A stretch of 64,000 nt of DNA from an uncultured Christensenella sp. (GCA_910586385.1 CAJUGX010000002.1:124001-188000); one strand, 5' to 3'. Positions 8,879 to 17,208 are shown, counted from the stretch's first letter. The notes: generated by a model not told the origin, from the letters alone. A program made the numbers and translations.

Positions 8879-8908
8879 TTGACAAAAAGTATGGTATTTT
8901 ATTATACT
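8879..8908 (+). promoter_or_regulatory. Promoter of tRNA-Glu
   Basis: TTGACA (8879-8884), 18-bp spacer, TATACT (8903-8908), about 20 bases before the mature tRNA. Confidence 0.8.
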
Positions 8909-8927
8909 TACATCGTGTCAGTTTTGT

Positions 8928-9002
8928 GGCCCCGTGGTCAAGCGGTTAAGACACCGCCCTTTCACGGCGGTATCATGGGTTCGAGTCCCGTCGGGGTCAC
9001 CA
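8928..9002 (+). tRNA. tRNA-Glu (anticodon TTC)
   Basis: 75 nt. Acceptor stem GGCCCCG pairs with CGGGGTC. Anticodon stem CCGCC/GGCGG encloses CTTTCAC. T-arm is GGGTTCGAGTCCC. The terminal CCA is encoded. Confidence 0.97.
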
Positions 9003-9011
9003 ACATTAAAG

Positions 9012-9054
9012 AAATGCTACATATTCGAGAATATCGAGTGTGTAGCATTTTTTA
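9012..9054 (+). terminator. Terminator of tRNA-Glu
   Basis: AAATGCTACA pairs with TGTAGCATTT. An inner ATATTC/GAATAT stem lies inside the loop, and a T run follows. Confidence 0.8.
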
Positions 9055-9140
9055 TGTCATCAATACCATTTCAAATCTCAATCAAAAATCAAGCAAAACA
9101 TAAAAAAAGTGTGAGAAATGTGTGAGATTAAACAAAAATA

Positions 9141-9186
9141 TCGGGTTCGAATCCCCTGCGGCTAGCCGAATGGGAGTCGAACCCCT
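9141..9186. repeat. Palindrome made of two inverted tRNA T-arm-like sequences
   Basis: GGGTTCGAATCCC on plus (9143-9155) faces GGGTTCGACTCCC on minus (9172-9184), around a perfect CGGCTAGCCG core. Both halves match the universal tRNA T-arm, but no complete tRNA is present. It lies just past the M14 peptidase stop and could fold as a long hairpin in that transcript. It may be a relic of tRNA genes or of an integration site. Confidence 0.5.
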
Positions 9187-10005
9187 TTATTGCACAAACT
9201 CCTCAATCACATCAAATAGATTCTCGGATTGTTGTTCAAACAAAGGCAGGACTTCTTCTCCCAGTGGATGAGAGAGATTGTCGTTTCCAAACTCGATGGT
9301 GTATGACGGGATATCAAATTTGTCACAAACCCAATCTTTGTAGCCTCCGCAAGAGTTGAAACTGCGCATCAACTCAAATCCCAAAGTCTCTGCAATTTTC
9401 TGCCCAACCTCAAAGTCACGCTGCAGAGATTCTCTGCTTTGAGTGTCAAAACCATAATAGACGACTTCACCTTTTGTGTGATAAGAAAGTGTCAATTTGG
9501 GTCGCACTCTTTTTGTGAAATCTTCCAAAATCTTGGTCTCCACTTCACTTTCTGGAAAATTCCCCACAAAGTTTTCAAAGTTTGGCTGTTTCACATTGCT
9601 CTTGCCTTGCCCCCAAAGAGCATCAAAATTTGTGTTCAAGTCAACCAAGTTTGCATTGGCTTTGAAAAAAGTATGGTTGAATCCATTTCGCTCGCAAAAC
9701 TCTCTTTCTCGCCTTCTCAAAGTCGAAAACCCATCAAGCACAACTTCCACTCCATCTGGATTTGCACACAAAACAAAATAGACTCCAAACCTCAAATTTT
9801 TTGTTTGGAGTTTTTCTGCTTGCTTTGCCGCAAGCAAACTGGTGATATATTCTCTTGCGTGAATGCTTGCCTGCACCAAAACTTGATTGCCGACTTCGCT
9901 TCCAACATGGCAAGCAAAAATATCTTTGCCAAGGGTAGACTTTCCCAAAGAAAAAACATTCAAGTTTGTTTTTCCTATTTCTTTTTCAAAATCATTGTAT
10001 CTCAT
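9187..10005 (-). CDS. M14-family zinc carboxypeptidase, cytoplasmic
   Basis: 272 residues. Zinc ligands: H-A-R-E near residue 51 (His and Glu) and the later His in L-S-Y-H-T-K. Substrate residues: N-P-D-G-V and D-L-N-T-N-F-D. The catalytic Glu is in Y-T-I-E-F-G. There is no signal peptide or LysM domain, so it probably acts inside the cell, perhaps on peptidoglycan peptides as gamma-D-glutamyl-diaminopimelate peptidases do; that substrate is inferred. No clear ribosome site precedes ATG. A CATAAT lies 8 bases upstream without a convincing -35, so start and promoter are uncertain. It is 38 bases from the upstream lipoprotein gene. Confidence 0.87.
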   Translation of the reverse strand: MRYNDFEKEIGKTNLNVFSLGKSTLGKDIFACHVGSEVGNQVLVQASIHAREYITSLLAAKQAEKLQTKNLRFGVYFVLCANPDGVEVVLDGFSTLRRREREFCERNGFNHTFFKANANLVDLNTNFDALWGQGKSNVKQPNFENFVGNFPESEVETKILEDFTKRVRPKLTLSYHTKGEVVYYGFDTQSRESLQRDFEVGQKIAETLGFELMRSFNSCGGYKDWVCDKFDIPSYTIEFGNDNLSHPLGEEVLPLFEQQSENLFDVIEEFVQ

Positions 10006-10043
10006 ACAAATTGATTATGAGTTTCGCCTCTTGTTTGTTCCTT

Positions 10044-10553
10044 TTAGGCTACGTTCCCGTCTTTGTCCATAAACTGAGTTCCGTCCTCAATGATGACTTT
10101 GTATTCTTGTTTTTTCACCTTGTCACCCCACGAAATGCAGAGATTGACTGACTTATCTTCCTTTGAAAACTTTGGATAAATAGTGAAAAACCTTTGTGGC
10201 ACGCCATTTACCTTTGCAAGAAAATCCCCCATCGCATATCTGACACCATTCATTTTGAGAGATGCCGTTTCAAGATCAACCTCTCCATCTGGTGCAGTGA
10301 TTTTGAGTCCAACTCTGCATCCTTCATCAAAGCCAAAGGTGTCATTTGCCAAAGAATATTGCACAACTTCACCTTCGCCGCCAATATACGCTTCTCTCCT
10401 ATCTTTGTTGTAAACAAAGCTCAGACTTCCACCAACCCTTGCATCATCTCGTGATATATTTGCACTGTCAACAGCTTTCTTTCCGCATCCAAAAGAAAAG
10501 AGCGAAACTGCTACAAACAACATCACAATTGCAAACTTAACTTTCTTTTTCAT
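10044..10553 (-). CDS. Small lipoprotein, unknown function
   Basis: 169 residues. A K-K-K-V-K start, a hydrophobic signal core and the lipobox S-F-G-C mark a lipoprotein of the outer face of the membrane. The rest is beta-rich with no family I recognise. The start at 10553 is chosen because it places the signal peptide at the N-terminus; an upstream ATG at 10607 lies inside the preceding gene. No good Shine-Dalgarno is seen, but it begins 16 bases after the stop of the transporter, so translation may be coupled. It likely forms an operon with the transporter and the M14 peptidase. Confidence 0.75.
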   Translation of the reverse strand: MKKKVKFAIVMLFVAVSLFSFGCGKKAVDSANISRDDARVGGSLSFVYNKDRREAYIGGEGEVVQYSLANDTFGFDEGCRVGLKITAPDGEVDLETASLKMNGVRYAMGDFLAKVNGVPQRFFTIYPKFSKEDKSVNLCISWGDKVKKQEYKVIIEDGTQFMDKDGNVA

Positions 10554-10569
10554 GAATCTAGTTTGTGCT

Positions 10570-12045
10570 TTATTTGGTTTTATATTCTTGTTTCTTGGCA
10601 TTGCCACTTGCTTTCTTTGATGTCACTTCATTCGCCTCAATTTGGACTTTCAAAACATCAGCCCTTTTTATTCCATATTTTGAGAAAATGAAAATGGCAC
10701 ATGAGAGAGCAATCGCACTTCCAAAAAAGACAATTCGCGCCAATCCCGCCTGCACTGGCAATGATTGGACTGACTGAGATGAGTCAAATTTTACAACATC
10801 CAAAAGCACACCAATGAAAAGCAGTGCAATTGAATTTGAAAAGTTGTAAGTGAAAGTATAATATCCAGTGTATCTGCCGGCGTTGTTTTGCCCAGTTTTG
10901 TACTGCTCCATGGTCACAACATCAGCGTACATTGAGTGGGGCAAAGAGTAGAGAGCTCCCGAGCCAATTCCACAAATGAAAAGGCTTGGTGCGACAAACC
11001 AGAAAATGAAATTAACAGTGCAATAAAGTCTAAACAAGAAAGTTATGCTGACAAGAGCAATGCCAAACAAAATGACAGCGAGCGCAAAAATCAAAGTCTG
11101 CTTTTTGTCATATTTTTTGACGACATTCACCCAAATGACTTGTGACGCAATTGCCCCACCAAAAAGGCAAATCATCAAAATTGAAATCTGAGTGCTTGAG
11201 AAATGATAACAAAAAGTAAACAAGTGCATCCCGACCGAAGAGATAAAGACCATTGCAATCAGACAAACAGAGTATCCAAGCATAACGATTCTGAAATCTT
11301 TCTTTTTGAAAGTGTCCACATATCCAGACAGAATCTGAGAAAATTTTGCCTTACCTTTCACTTTTTCTTCTGGAGTCTCTTCTTGCATTCCCTCATCATA
11401 ATGTGGCATCTGGCGGACACGCTTGATGCAACCAAAAACAGTTGCAAGCCCGCATACAATCACAATGGCAGAGTTTACGATGGCGATGTAGATGTATCCT
11501 TTCTGAGCAAATTGATTGCTCCCCGCTGGCATAAGAATGTACATCAACACGCTTGGCATAATCATCCCAAAAATGCTGAAGACCGTCTTCATGCTCTGGG
11601 CCTTTGTCTGGTCGTTGTAATCTGGTGCAATATCAATGCAAAGTGCCGAATAAGGCGTCGCAAAAAACGTGTTGAACGTCTCTTGCAAAAGCAAAAACAC
11701 CAAAAGCCAAATCATGGCAAGAGCAGCATTGTTTGAAAATGGACAGCACCACAAGACCACATTGTTTATGGCAAGGGCAAAAGATGCGAAGAGCATGTGC
11801 CCCAATCTCCTGCCAAACACCTTGCTTTTGGTCTTGTCAGAAAGATAACCAATGATCGGATCAGACAGTCCGTCCCAAAGCGAGGTTATGGCGATTGTTA
11901 TGCCGACCAAAAATCCGGGCAACCCCAAGACGCTTGTGCCGAAAAACATAATAAAACTTGAGACAGTTTGTCCCATTGAGCCATAGCCAAGATTTCCCAT
12001 GCCATAAAAAAGCTTTGTTTTGAAATCAAGATATTTCTTTTTCAC
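10570..12045 (-). CDS. Sugar:cation symporter, GPH family of the major facilitator superfamily
   Basis: 491 residues with about 12 hydrophobic segments. The motif D-P-I-I-G-Y-L-S-D-K-T, with G-R-R after it, is the hallmark of the glycoside-pentoside-hexuronide (MelB-like) transporters. Such proteins import a sugar with Na+ or H+. The C-terminus is a Lys-rich cytoplasmic tail. The substrate cannot be read from the sequence, and no sugar-degrading enzyme is near. It is first in the operon with a lipoprotein and an M14 peptidase. Confidence 0.87.
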   Translation of the reverse strand: MKKKYLDFKTKLFYGMGNLGYGSMGQTVSSFIMFFGTSVLGLPGFLVGITIAITSLWDGLSDPIIGYLSDKTKSKVFGRRLGHMLFASFALAINNVVLWCCPFSNNAALAMIWLLVFLLLQETFNTFFATPYSALCIDIAPDYNDQTKAQSMKTVFSIFGMIMPSVLMYILMPAGSNQFAQKGYIYIAIVNSAIVIVCGLATVFGCIKRVRQMPHYDEGMQEETPEEKVKGKAKFSQILSGYVDTFKKKDFRIVMLGYSVCLIAMVFISSVGMHLFTFCYHFSSTQISILMICLFGGAIASQVIWVNVVKKYDKKQTLIFALAVILFGIALVSITFLFRLYCTVNFIFWFVAPSLFICGIGSGALYSLPHSMYADVVTMEQYKTGQNNAGRYTGYYTFTYNFSNSIALLFIGVLLDVVKFDSSQSVQSLPVQAGLARIVFFGSAIALSCAIFIFSKYGIKRADVLKVQIEANEVTSKKASGNAKKQEYKTK

Positions 12046-12097
12046 AAAGATATGTATATGTTAGATTTTCGGCTGGCAAAACAAAAACTTCAGTCAA

Positions 12098-12123
12098 ACA
12101 AAAAAGGGACTTCTACTGTCCCT
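12098..12123 (-). terminator. Terminator of the CYTH-like gene
   Basis: On the minus strand AGGGAC and GTCCCT form a stem around the TAG stop codon, then a T run. The hairpin overlaps the gene end. Confidence 0.8.
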
Positions 12124-12928
12124 GATTTTCTTTCTTCTTTTTATCTTTCTTTCCCTTTTTGCCTTTCTTGTCTGTTTGAGGTGGGGCAATTGGATTTCCG
12201 TCAGCATCAAGCATAACGCGATCTCCTGAAGGCACTCTTGGTCTGACTGCAACCTCAGCGACCTCAAATCTGTTTCGATTGAGAGGGACAAGTTCTTTGC
12301 AATATCTGTCAACGATATGCAAGATGTGTTCCATCTCTTTCTGATAGGCAGGATTAAGCTCAAAGTCGAGCGAGAAATTTCTGATTGTCGTCTTCTTTCC
12401 CGTCCTGTGGTCCTTGATTTTCCAAGTCTCAAAAGACATTTCGGCCTCATAACCTGTCCCGCTGACAATCTTATAAACATTTCCGGAAATGGCAGTTGTT
12501 ATGTAAGCAGATGTGTGCTTCACGATGTCAACAACGTTGATTGCAAACAAATTGTTAAAAGCAACTTTGATGGCGTCAGCAATTTGCACAGGGAAATCGC
12601 TTGGCTCGTCCTTGGGCTCACATTCGCCCAAAAATGCCTTCTTCTCACGATTGCTCACCTGAGCGACATCACTCACCCTAAACAAAGAGAAATACGTCCT
12701 CTCTTTGGTGTTGATTTTTCTAATAATGAGCCCTGCACCAGTCAAAAGATTTTTGTCGGTGTCATAGACAGTTTCAATCTTGTTGAGTTTGCCAGTGTAG
12801 ATGACATTGTAAAACCCAAGGTTTTTTGAAATCTTCCCAAGAATCGCTTTCTCATTGTCAATCAAGATGTCATAGTTGTATCTGCGTGTCGCATATTTGT
12901 TTGGGGTACCCCTATCGCCAAGAAACAT
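12113..12928 (-). CDS. Unknown protein, possible CYTH-like fold
   Basis: 271 residues. The stretch around residues 48-70 (T-V-Y-D-T-D then L-L-T-G-A-G-L-I-I-R-K) resembles the CYTH pattern (Y-D-T-P-D...L...G..L-R-I-R) found in adenylate cyclase class IV and triphosphatase-type enzymes. The other acidic and basic CYTH pairs are not obvious, so a nucleotide or polyphosphate role is only a suggestion. The C-terminal 25 residues are nearly all Lys and Gly. AGGAGAGG before ATG sets the start. It has its own promoter and terminator. Confidence 0.6.
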   Translation of the reverse strand: MFLGDRGTPNKYATRRYNYDILIDNEKAILGKISKNLGFYNVIYTGKLNKIETVYDTDKNLLTGAGLIIRKINTKERTYFSLFRVSDVAQVSNREKKAFLGECEPKDEPSDFPVQIADAIKVAFNNLFAINVVDIVKHTSAYITTAISGNVYKIVSGTGYEAEMSFETWKIKDHRTGKKTTIRNFSLDFELNPAYQKEMEHILHIVDRYCKELVPLNRNRFEVAEVAVRPRVPSGDRVMLDADGNPIAPPQTDKKGKKGKKDKKKKENQGQ

Positions 12929-12949
12929 ATCCTCTCCTTATATAAGTCT

Positions 12950-12978
12950 ATTCTAAACAAAATTGAAGAAAAAAGCAA
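12950..12978 (-). promoter_or_regulatory. Promoter of the CYTH-like gene
   Basis: Minus strand: TTGCTT (12973-12978), 17-bp spacer, TAGAAT (12950-12955). Confidence 0.6.
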
Positions 12979-13113
12979 ACAATTCAAAAAAAAATCGATT
13001 TTTCAAAGTGATATACTACCAAAATTGTCATCAACACAACTTTTTATGTTTGAAAACTGTTTTTCTCGGAAACAATCACAAAAGAATCAATCTTAAAAGT
13101 TTAAGGAGTAACT

Positions 13114-13713
13114 ATGAATTTCAATGACAGCACAACAAAAACAAACCTTGCCCGTGCATTTGCCGGGGAATGTCAGGCCGGTGCAAGATATCAATTTATG
13201 TCAAAACTCGCACTGCAAGACCAAATGCAATTTATCTCTGACACGATGAAAACTTTGGCAAAAAATGAGATGGCACACGCAAAGGTGTTTTATGATTATA
13301 TCTTGCAAAACAGCGATGGAAATGTCCGAAACATTGCCATTGAAGCAGGCTTTCCATTTGAGATGCCAAAACTCGAAACCAGTCTTTTGGAAGAAAGCAA
13401 AAATGAAACCTCGGAAGCAGAAAACATCTATCCCTCTTTTGCACGCATTGCAAAAGATGAGGGGTTTGTCAACATCGCTCGCTCTTTCGAAGCAATTGCA
13501 AAAATCGAAAAATCCCACGCTCGCATCTTGAAATACCTTGCGGACCTTTACAAATCCAAAAGACTCTACAAGCGTGACAAGCCAACTGAATGGAAATGCT
13601 CGACCTGCGGCCATGTCGAAATCTCAAAAGAAGCTTTCAAAACCTGTCCAGTCTGCTCTCTGCCACAAGGCTATGTTATCATTGATATTGAAAAAGAACT
13701 GTCATCTTCATGA
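13114..13713 (+). CDS. rbr: Rubrerythrin
   Basis: 199 residues. The N-terminal four-helix domain has the diiron ligands (E-C-Q-A-G-A-R-Y early, E-M-A-H-A, later E-K-S-H-A). The C-terminal rubredoxin domain has two knuckles, C-S-T-C-G and C-P-V-C. Rubrerythrin reduces hydrogen peroxide in anaerobes, so this supports a strictly or largely anaerobic host. AAGGAG before ATG sets the start. The gene stands alone with a terminator and converges on the HU gene. Confidence 0.95.
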   Translation: MNFNDSTTKTNLARAFAGECQAGARYQFMSKLALQDQMQFISDTMKTLAKNEMAHAKVFYDYILQNSDGNVRNIAIEAGFPFEMPKLETSLLEESKNETSEAENIYPSFARIAKDEGFVNIARSFEAIAKIEKSHARILKYLADLYKSKRLYKRDKPTEWKCSTCGHVEISKEAFKTCPVCSLPQGYVIIDIEKELSSS

Positions 13714-13724
13714 CAGTCTTTTTT
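13698..13724 (+). terminator. Terminator of rubrerythrin
   Basis: ACTGTCA (13698-13704) pairs with TGACAGT (13711-13717) and is followed by CTTTTTT. The stem overlaps the stop codon. Confidence 0.85.
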
Positions 13725-13737
13725 ATCAAAACGGCAA

Positions 13738-13761
13738 TAAAAAAGCCGACACGAATGTCGG
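13738..13761 (-). terminator. Terminator of the HU gene
   Basis: Minus strand: CCGACA, loop TTCG, TGTCGG, then CTTTTTT. The loop is a stable tetraloop. Confidence 0.85.
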
Positions 13762-13774
13762 ACATTTTCTATCC

Positions 13775-14050
13775 TTAGTCGTTGAAAACGGCTTTGAAAC
13801 TCTTTCCAAATTTGAATTTTGGCACGTTGCAAGCAGCAACTTTTACAGTTTCCTTTGTCAATGGATTGATTTTTGTAGTTGCGCTTTTCTTTGAAAGTTC
13901 GAAAGAGCCGAATCCAGGGATTTGAATCTTTTCTCCACTCTTCAAAACGCTTACGATTGTGTCGATAACTGCGTCGAAAACAATGCCAGCATCTTTTTGT
14001 GTGCAATTTGCCTTTTCTGCAACGGCCTTAACGAATTCACCTTTGTTCAT
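13775..14050 (-). CDS. hup: HU-family DNA-binding protein
   Basis: 91 residues, the standard HU size. It starts M-N-K-G-E-F-V and contains the conserved arm region G-F-G-S-F-E, with K-I-N-P beyond it. HU bends and compacts DNA in the nucleoid. AAGGAG 7 bases before ATG sets the start. It is monocistronic, with a strong terminator. Confidence 0.96.
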   Translation of the reverse strand: MNKGEFVKAVAEKANCTQKDAGIVFDAVIDTIVSVLKSGEKIQIPGFGSFELSKKSATTKINPLTKETVKVAACNVPKFKFGKSFKAVFND

Positions 14051-14166
14051 AATATCTCCTTAAATTTTTGTCTAGCACCTTCATGCCACTTTCATGATAT
14101 CATAATTTGCCCAAATCACCAAATGATTTTTGAAACAATTCATCCAAAATAATAAGTGCCTAGCAT

Positions 14167-15090
14167 CTATCGAGCAAAAAACTTTGCAACCTCTGAAAAA
14201 TAATAATCTACAACCTTTGCAAGACGCTTTGTAAATGAATAATTGTAAACAACAATCTCAACTTTTCCAACAACTTGACTCATCTCATAGAATCCATTGT
14301 TTCTGCTGTCGCTGCTGTGCCCACGGTTGTCACCCATGCAGAAGAACATTCCCTTTGGGATTTTGACATAAACTAGTCCTGCGTCAGAGACAAAGAAATC
14401 ATCGCTTCCACTTGCAATCTCTGCCAAATGTCCCTCGAGAAAAGTCTCAAAGAAATCCAATTCATAACTGACATCGTTGTACCCATCTGAAGAAGTCCCA
14501 CCTTCATCCAAGAAAGTCGTCAAATCTTTTCTTTCTGTCCATTCATCATGCTGGCCATCTTTATAGATGGTGTATCCATTTGTGTTCACTCTTTCGTCAA
14601 GTCTTGCACTCTCATCATCAAAATTTGTCAAATCGGTGCCTTTTGCAATTCGGTAAAAATACAACCTCTCTTGACCATCATCGTCCTTATGAAGTGCCAC
14701 GGAGACATAATCTCCTTCCATCCCCATCACACGCTTAACAACATCTTTGGTTTCCCATTTCTTATTTACTGTATTGTATGTTTTTCTTTTTGCCACAACA
14801 ACATCAAACACCTTGATTTTTGCAATTGTGTTTACATAAACAGCATCTTCTGTCCCCTTTTGATCGTCTAGCGCAAGAGAACTGTTGAGCGTGTTTTTCA
14901 TTGAAGCACCAGAAACTATGTAATATTTGTGAGTAGAGATGAATGCAGTGTACCAAATGAAAAAGATTGCAAAAAAGATGAGCAAAATGTAAAGAGTGAT
15001 TTGCACAGCAAGAGAAAAAGCGGTAGTTTTCTTTTCGCTTTTTTCTTTTTCCTTGCTATATTGAATAAATTCATCATCAAATCTTGCCAC
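14167..15090 (-). CDS. lepB: Signal peptidase I
   Basis: 307 residues. A charged N-terminus, one membrane helix (about residues 30-52), then the catalytic Ser in S-G-A-S-M-K and the Lys general base in V-V-K-R-V-M-G. The box G-D-N-R-G-H-S-S-D-S-R is intact. About 90 residues between the Lys and that box are an insertion relative to short Gram-positive forms. It removes signal peptides outside the membrane. The start is GTG 15090, because GAGGAG lies 7 bases before it; ATGs at 15111 and 15123 have no ribosome site. It follows queH by 37 bases, so it may be read from the queH promoter. Confidence 0.92.
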   Translation of the reverse strand: MARFDDEFIQYSKEKEKSEKKTTAFSLAVQITLYILLIFFAIFFIWYTAFISTHKYYIVSGASMKNTLNSSLALDDQKGTEDAVYVNTIAKIKVFDVVVAKRKTYNTVNKKWETKDVVKRVMGMEGDYVSVALHKDDDGQERLYFYRIAKGTDLTNFDDESARLDERVNTNGYTIYKDGQHDEWTERKDLTTFLDEGGTSSDGYNDVSYELDFFETFLEGHLAEIASGSDDFFVSDAGLVYVKIPKGMFFCMGDNRGHSSDSRNNGFYEMSQVVGKVEIVVYNYSFTKRLAKVVDYYFSEVAKFFAR

Positions 15091-15127
15091 AATTTTTCTC
15101 CTCAAAAGCATGCATTTTTGCATGTTT

Positions 15128-15700
15128 TTAATCTATCTTTCTCTGTTTCTCAGCAAACTGCTTGTCTTGAATGATTTTTGCAAACATACATCCGCAATAA
15201 TGTTGCCTGTACAAATCCAATTCTTTTGCCAGTGCAACACTTCGCAAATAACCATCTTTTTTCTTGAAACTCTCTTCCAGAAATTTGACACCTGTCAGTC
15301 TTGAAATTTCCTTTCCAACGGTGTTTATCATCTCTGTCTTTTTGTATGGACTTACGGTAAGTGTTGTTGAAAACAAATCAAAGTCATTTTCCTTTGCATA
15401 TTCTGCGGTCCTTTCAAGTCTGAAAGCGAAACATTTTTCACACCTAGCACCACCCTCTGGCTGATTTTCAAATCCCTTGACGCTCTTGTGCCAACCTTCG
15501 TTGTCGTAGTCACAGTCAACAAATGGAATGCCAAAAAACTTGCAGACTTTCTTTTGCTCGTCTTTTCGTTTTTCATATTCTTCTTTTGGCTCTATGTTTG
15601 GATTGAAATAGAAAATCGTCAAATCAAAATTCTCTTTCAGCCTCTCAATACAAACCGTTGAACAGGGACCACAACAAGAGTGCAACAACAACTTTTCCAT
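15128..15700 (-). CDS. queH: Epoxyqueuosine reductase QueH
   Basis: 190 residues. The Cys pattern is that of the QueH (DUF208) family: H-S-C-C-G-P-C-S near the start, C-E-K-C in the middle, and Y-C-G-C near the C-terminus. QueH carries out the last step of queuosine synthesis in tRNA, and is the non-QueG form of the enzyme. ATG 15700 has no Shine-Dalgarno and lies one base after the predicted transcription start, so the mRNA is probably leaderless. Earlier in-frame starts overlap the promoter. Confidence 0.92.
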   Translation of the reverse strand: MEKLLLHSCCGPCSTVCIERLKENFDLTIFYFNPNIEPKEEYEKRKDEQKKVCKFFGIPFVDCDYDNEGWHKSVKGFENQPEGGARCEKCFAFRLERTAEYAKENDFDLFSTTLTVSPYKKTEMINTVGKEISRLTGVKFLEESFKKKDGYLRSVALAKELDLYRQHYCGCMFAKIIQDKQFAEKQRKID

Positions 15701-15707
15701 AGAAACA

Positions 15708-15736
15708 ATTTTACTTATTTCATCTCCCCTTGTCAA
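15708..15736 (-). promoter_or_regulatory. Leaderless promoter of queH
   Basis: Minus strand: perfect TTGACA (15731-15736), 17-bp spacer, TAAAAT (15708-15713), then 7 bases to ATG. This is the clearest of the leaderless promoters. Confidence 0.7.
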
Positions 15737-15788
15737 GGCAAGAGACATTGTTGCATTCAAAAATCAATTTGTCGGCGTCTCCCCAATT

Positions 15789-16127
15789 TTATACTATCGC
15801 CTTGACAGCATAGAGCATGACGTCATTGACCAATTCAGATTTCAAGAAATAAATCAAAATTTTTCCGTCTCTCTTGCAGTCAACCATCCCTTGATCTTTG
15901 AGAGTTTTGAGTTGATGCGAGATTGTCGTCTGATTTTGCCCCAAAACTTTCGAAAGGTCATTGACACAAAGTTCTCTTATAGAAAGCGCCGAAAGGATTC
16001 TGATTCTCGTTTGATCAGAAAAGTTTTGAAAATAAAGTGCAAGTTTATTTGTGCAATCTTCATCCGGCAAAAGCTGTGCAACCTCATTCCTGTTTCTTTC
16101 GCTTATCATCAAAAGTTTATCTTCCAT
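15789..16127 (-). CDS. ArsR/SmtB-family transcriptional regulator
   Basis: 112 residues. Winged helix with D-Q-T-R-I-R-I-L, then the recognition helix Q-T-T-I-S-H-Q-L-K-T-L. The alpha-3 metal box reads E-L-C-V-N-D-L: the first Cys is kept but the second is Asn, so classical ArsR/CadC metal binding is doubtful. A Cys near residue 25 might contribute. AAGGAG before ATG 16127 sets the start. No metal pump or other clear target lies beside it. Confidence 0.87.
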   Translation of the reverse strand: MEDKLLMISERNRNEVAQLLPDEDCTNKLALYFQNFSDQTRIRILSALSIRELCVNDLSKVLGQNQTTISHQLKTLKDQGMVDCKRDGKILIYFLKSELVNDVMLYAVKAIV

Positions 16128-16348
16128 TTTTCTCTCCTTTATAGCGCTCAACCGCCCTTTAATTATTTTGAAAATTTCACCTATGTATTTGCCAACAATA
16201 TTTCAGAAATTTTCACACAATAAATTTTGAATGCATAAATATTACCAGCAATCAAAAATATTTTGCCAAACAAAAGAGAAATCTGCAAAAAGAATTTTGT
16301 CGCTTTTGCATGAAATATAGAATTTTTTGTGAAAAAGGAGATTTTATT

Positions 16349-16537
16349 ATGACACAAGAATTTTTATGGGTTTTTCTTTTATCAGTGCTTAGCAGCCAAA
16401 ACGACACAAACCTTGCCACAAACACAAACATCCTGCTCTTGCTCTTGTTGGGACTTTCAAATACAAACAATAGCTTTGGCACCAACTCTTTAGGTTGCAA
16501 TCGTTGCTTCGGCTCAAACAATTTCACAACTTTCTAA
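16349..16537 (+). CDS. Small hydrophobic protein, unknown
   Basis: 62 residues. AAAGGAGAT precedes the ATG, which makes this a credible gene despite its size. Two hydrophobic patches (residues 4-14 and 27-35, the latter six Leu in a row) alternate with Asn/Thr/Ser-rich parts. The C-terminal part has C-N-R-C. I recognise no family. It could be a secreted or membrane peptide. There is no clear terminator before the next gene, 260 bases on. Confidence 0.55.
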   Translation: MTQEFLWVFLLSVLSSQNDTNLATNTNILLLLLLGLSNTNNSFGTNSLGCNRCFGSNNFTTF

Positions 16538-16800
16538 AAATAAATAAAAAATATTGAAATAAAAATTCAATTTTAATTTATTTTTCATCCATTTTATTAC
16601 GCAAAAAAATACCCCTTCAAAATAATTAAAAATTCCATAAATAAAGGCGAAAAAATGTACTTAAAATTTTTTTATATTTTTTTGTCGAAAACATTTGGAA
16701 TTTTTTTTTATATATGATATTATTCTTCTGTAATCAAAAAAGAAAGAATATTCTTTCAATCTTTTGAGAAACTAAAATATAAATGGAGGAGGAAAAGAGG
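16538..16800 (+). promoter_or_regulatory. AT-rich leader with promoter and hairpin before the pilin-like gene
   Basis: TTGGAA (16695-16700), 17-bp spacer, TATTAT (16718-16723). In the leader, GAAAGAATATTCTTTC (16742-16757) is a perfect palindrome. The ribosome site GGAGGAGG is strong. The stretch 16538-16690 holds nothing else I can name. Confidence 0.55.
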
Positions 16801-17199
16801 ATGAACTTTTTGAATTCAATGTTGGGATTTGGTTGGAACAATATTGATTGGGGGCCAGAATTTGATGCTTGGGTTCCATCACTTATGGATACATTGGGGA
16901 CAGTTCTTTGGGTTCTTCTTGCACTCGTTGGTGCTGCCGGCGGTATCTACGCTCTTTATATTGGTATCAAAATGGCTAGAGCGGACTCTGCAGAAGCGAG
17001 AGACGAAAACAAAAAGAGACTTATCAACATTGTTGTATCAATCGTTGTAGTTATCGTTTTGATTTTGTTCTTCAACGGATTCTTGCCAATGATTCTTGAT
17101 GCATTCCACATCTTCGATGGCGGTAAAAAAGAAGATATACCAGATCAAAATAGCATTGCTGCACTCATCAATACAGCAAAAACTTTCCTTCATATGTAA
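16801..17199 (+). CDS. Two-helix membrane protein, pilin-like (TrbC/Mbov_0395 type architecture)
   Basis: 132 residues. A short N-terminus with several Trp is followed by a helix (about residues 35-58), a basic loop with K-M-A-R-A-D-S and N-K-K-R-L-I-N, a second helix (about 72-95) and a short tail. Helix, charged loop with K-K-R, helix is the pattern of small pilin-like conjugation proteins annotated in Firmicutes and mycoplasmas. No other conjugation gene is present, so this is architecture only. GGAGGAGG ends 9 bases before ATG 16801; an ATG at 16783 lies upstream of that site. Strong translation signals and a clean terminator suggest an abundant product. Confidence 0.6.
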   Translation: MNFLNSMLGFGWNNIDWGPEFDAWVPSLMDTLGTVLWVLLALVGAAGGIYALYIGIKMARADSAEARDENKKRLINIVVSIVVVIVLILFFNGFLPMILDAFHIFDGGKKEDIPDQNSIAALINTAKTFLHM

Positions 17200-17208
17200 T
17201 AAAAATAA

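Noticed and set aside
9966..10050. Leaderless promoter for the M14 peptidase
   Set aside because: CATAAT lies 8 bases before ATG, but no -35 is found, so it was not counted in the leaderless set.
16252..16527. Minus-strand open frame opposite the 62-residue gene
   Set aside because: It has no ribosome site, while the plus-strand frame has AAAGGAGAT correctly spaced before ATG.
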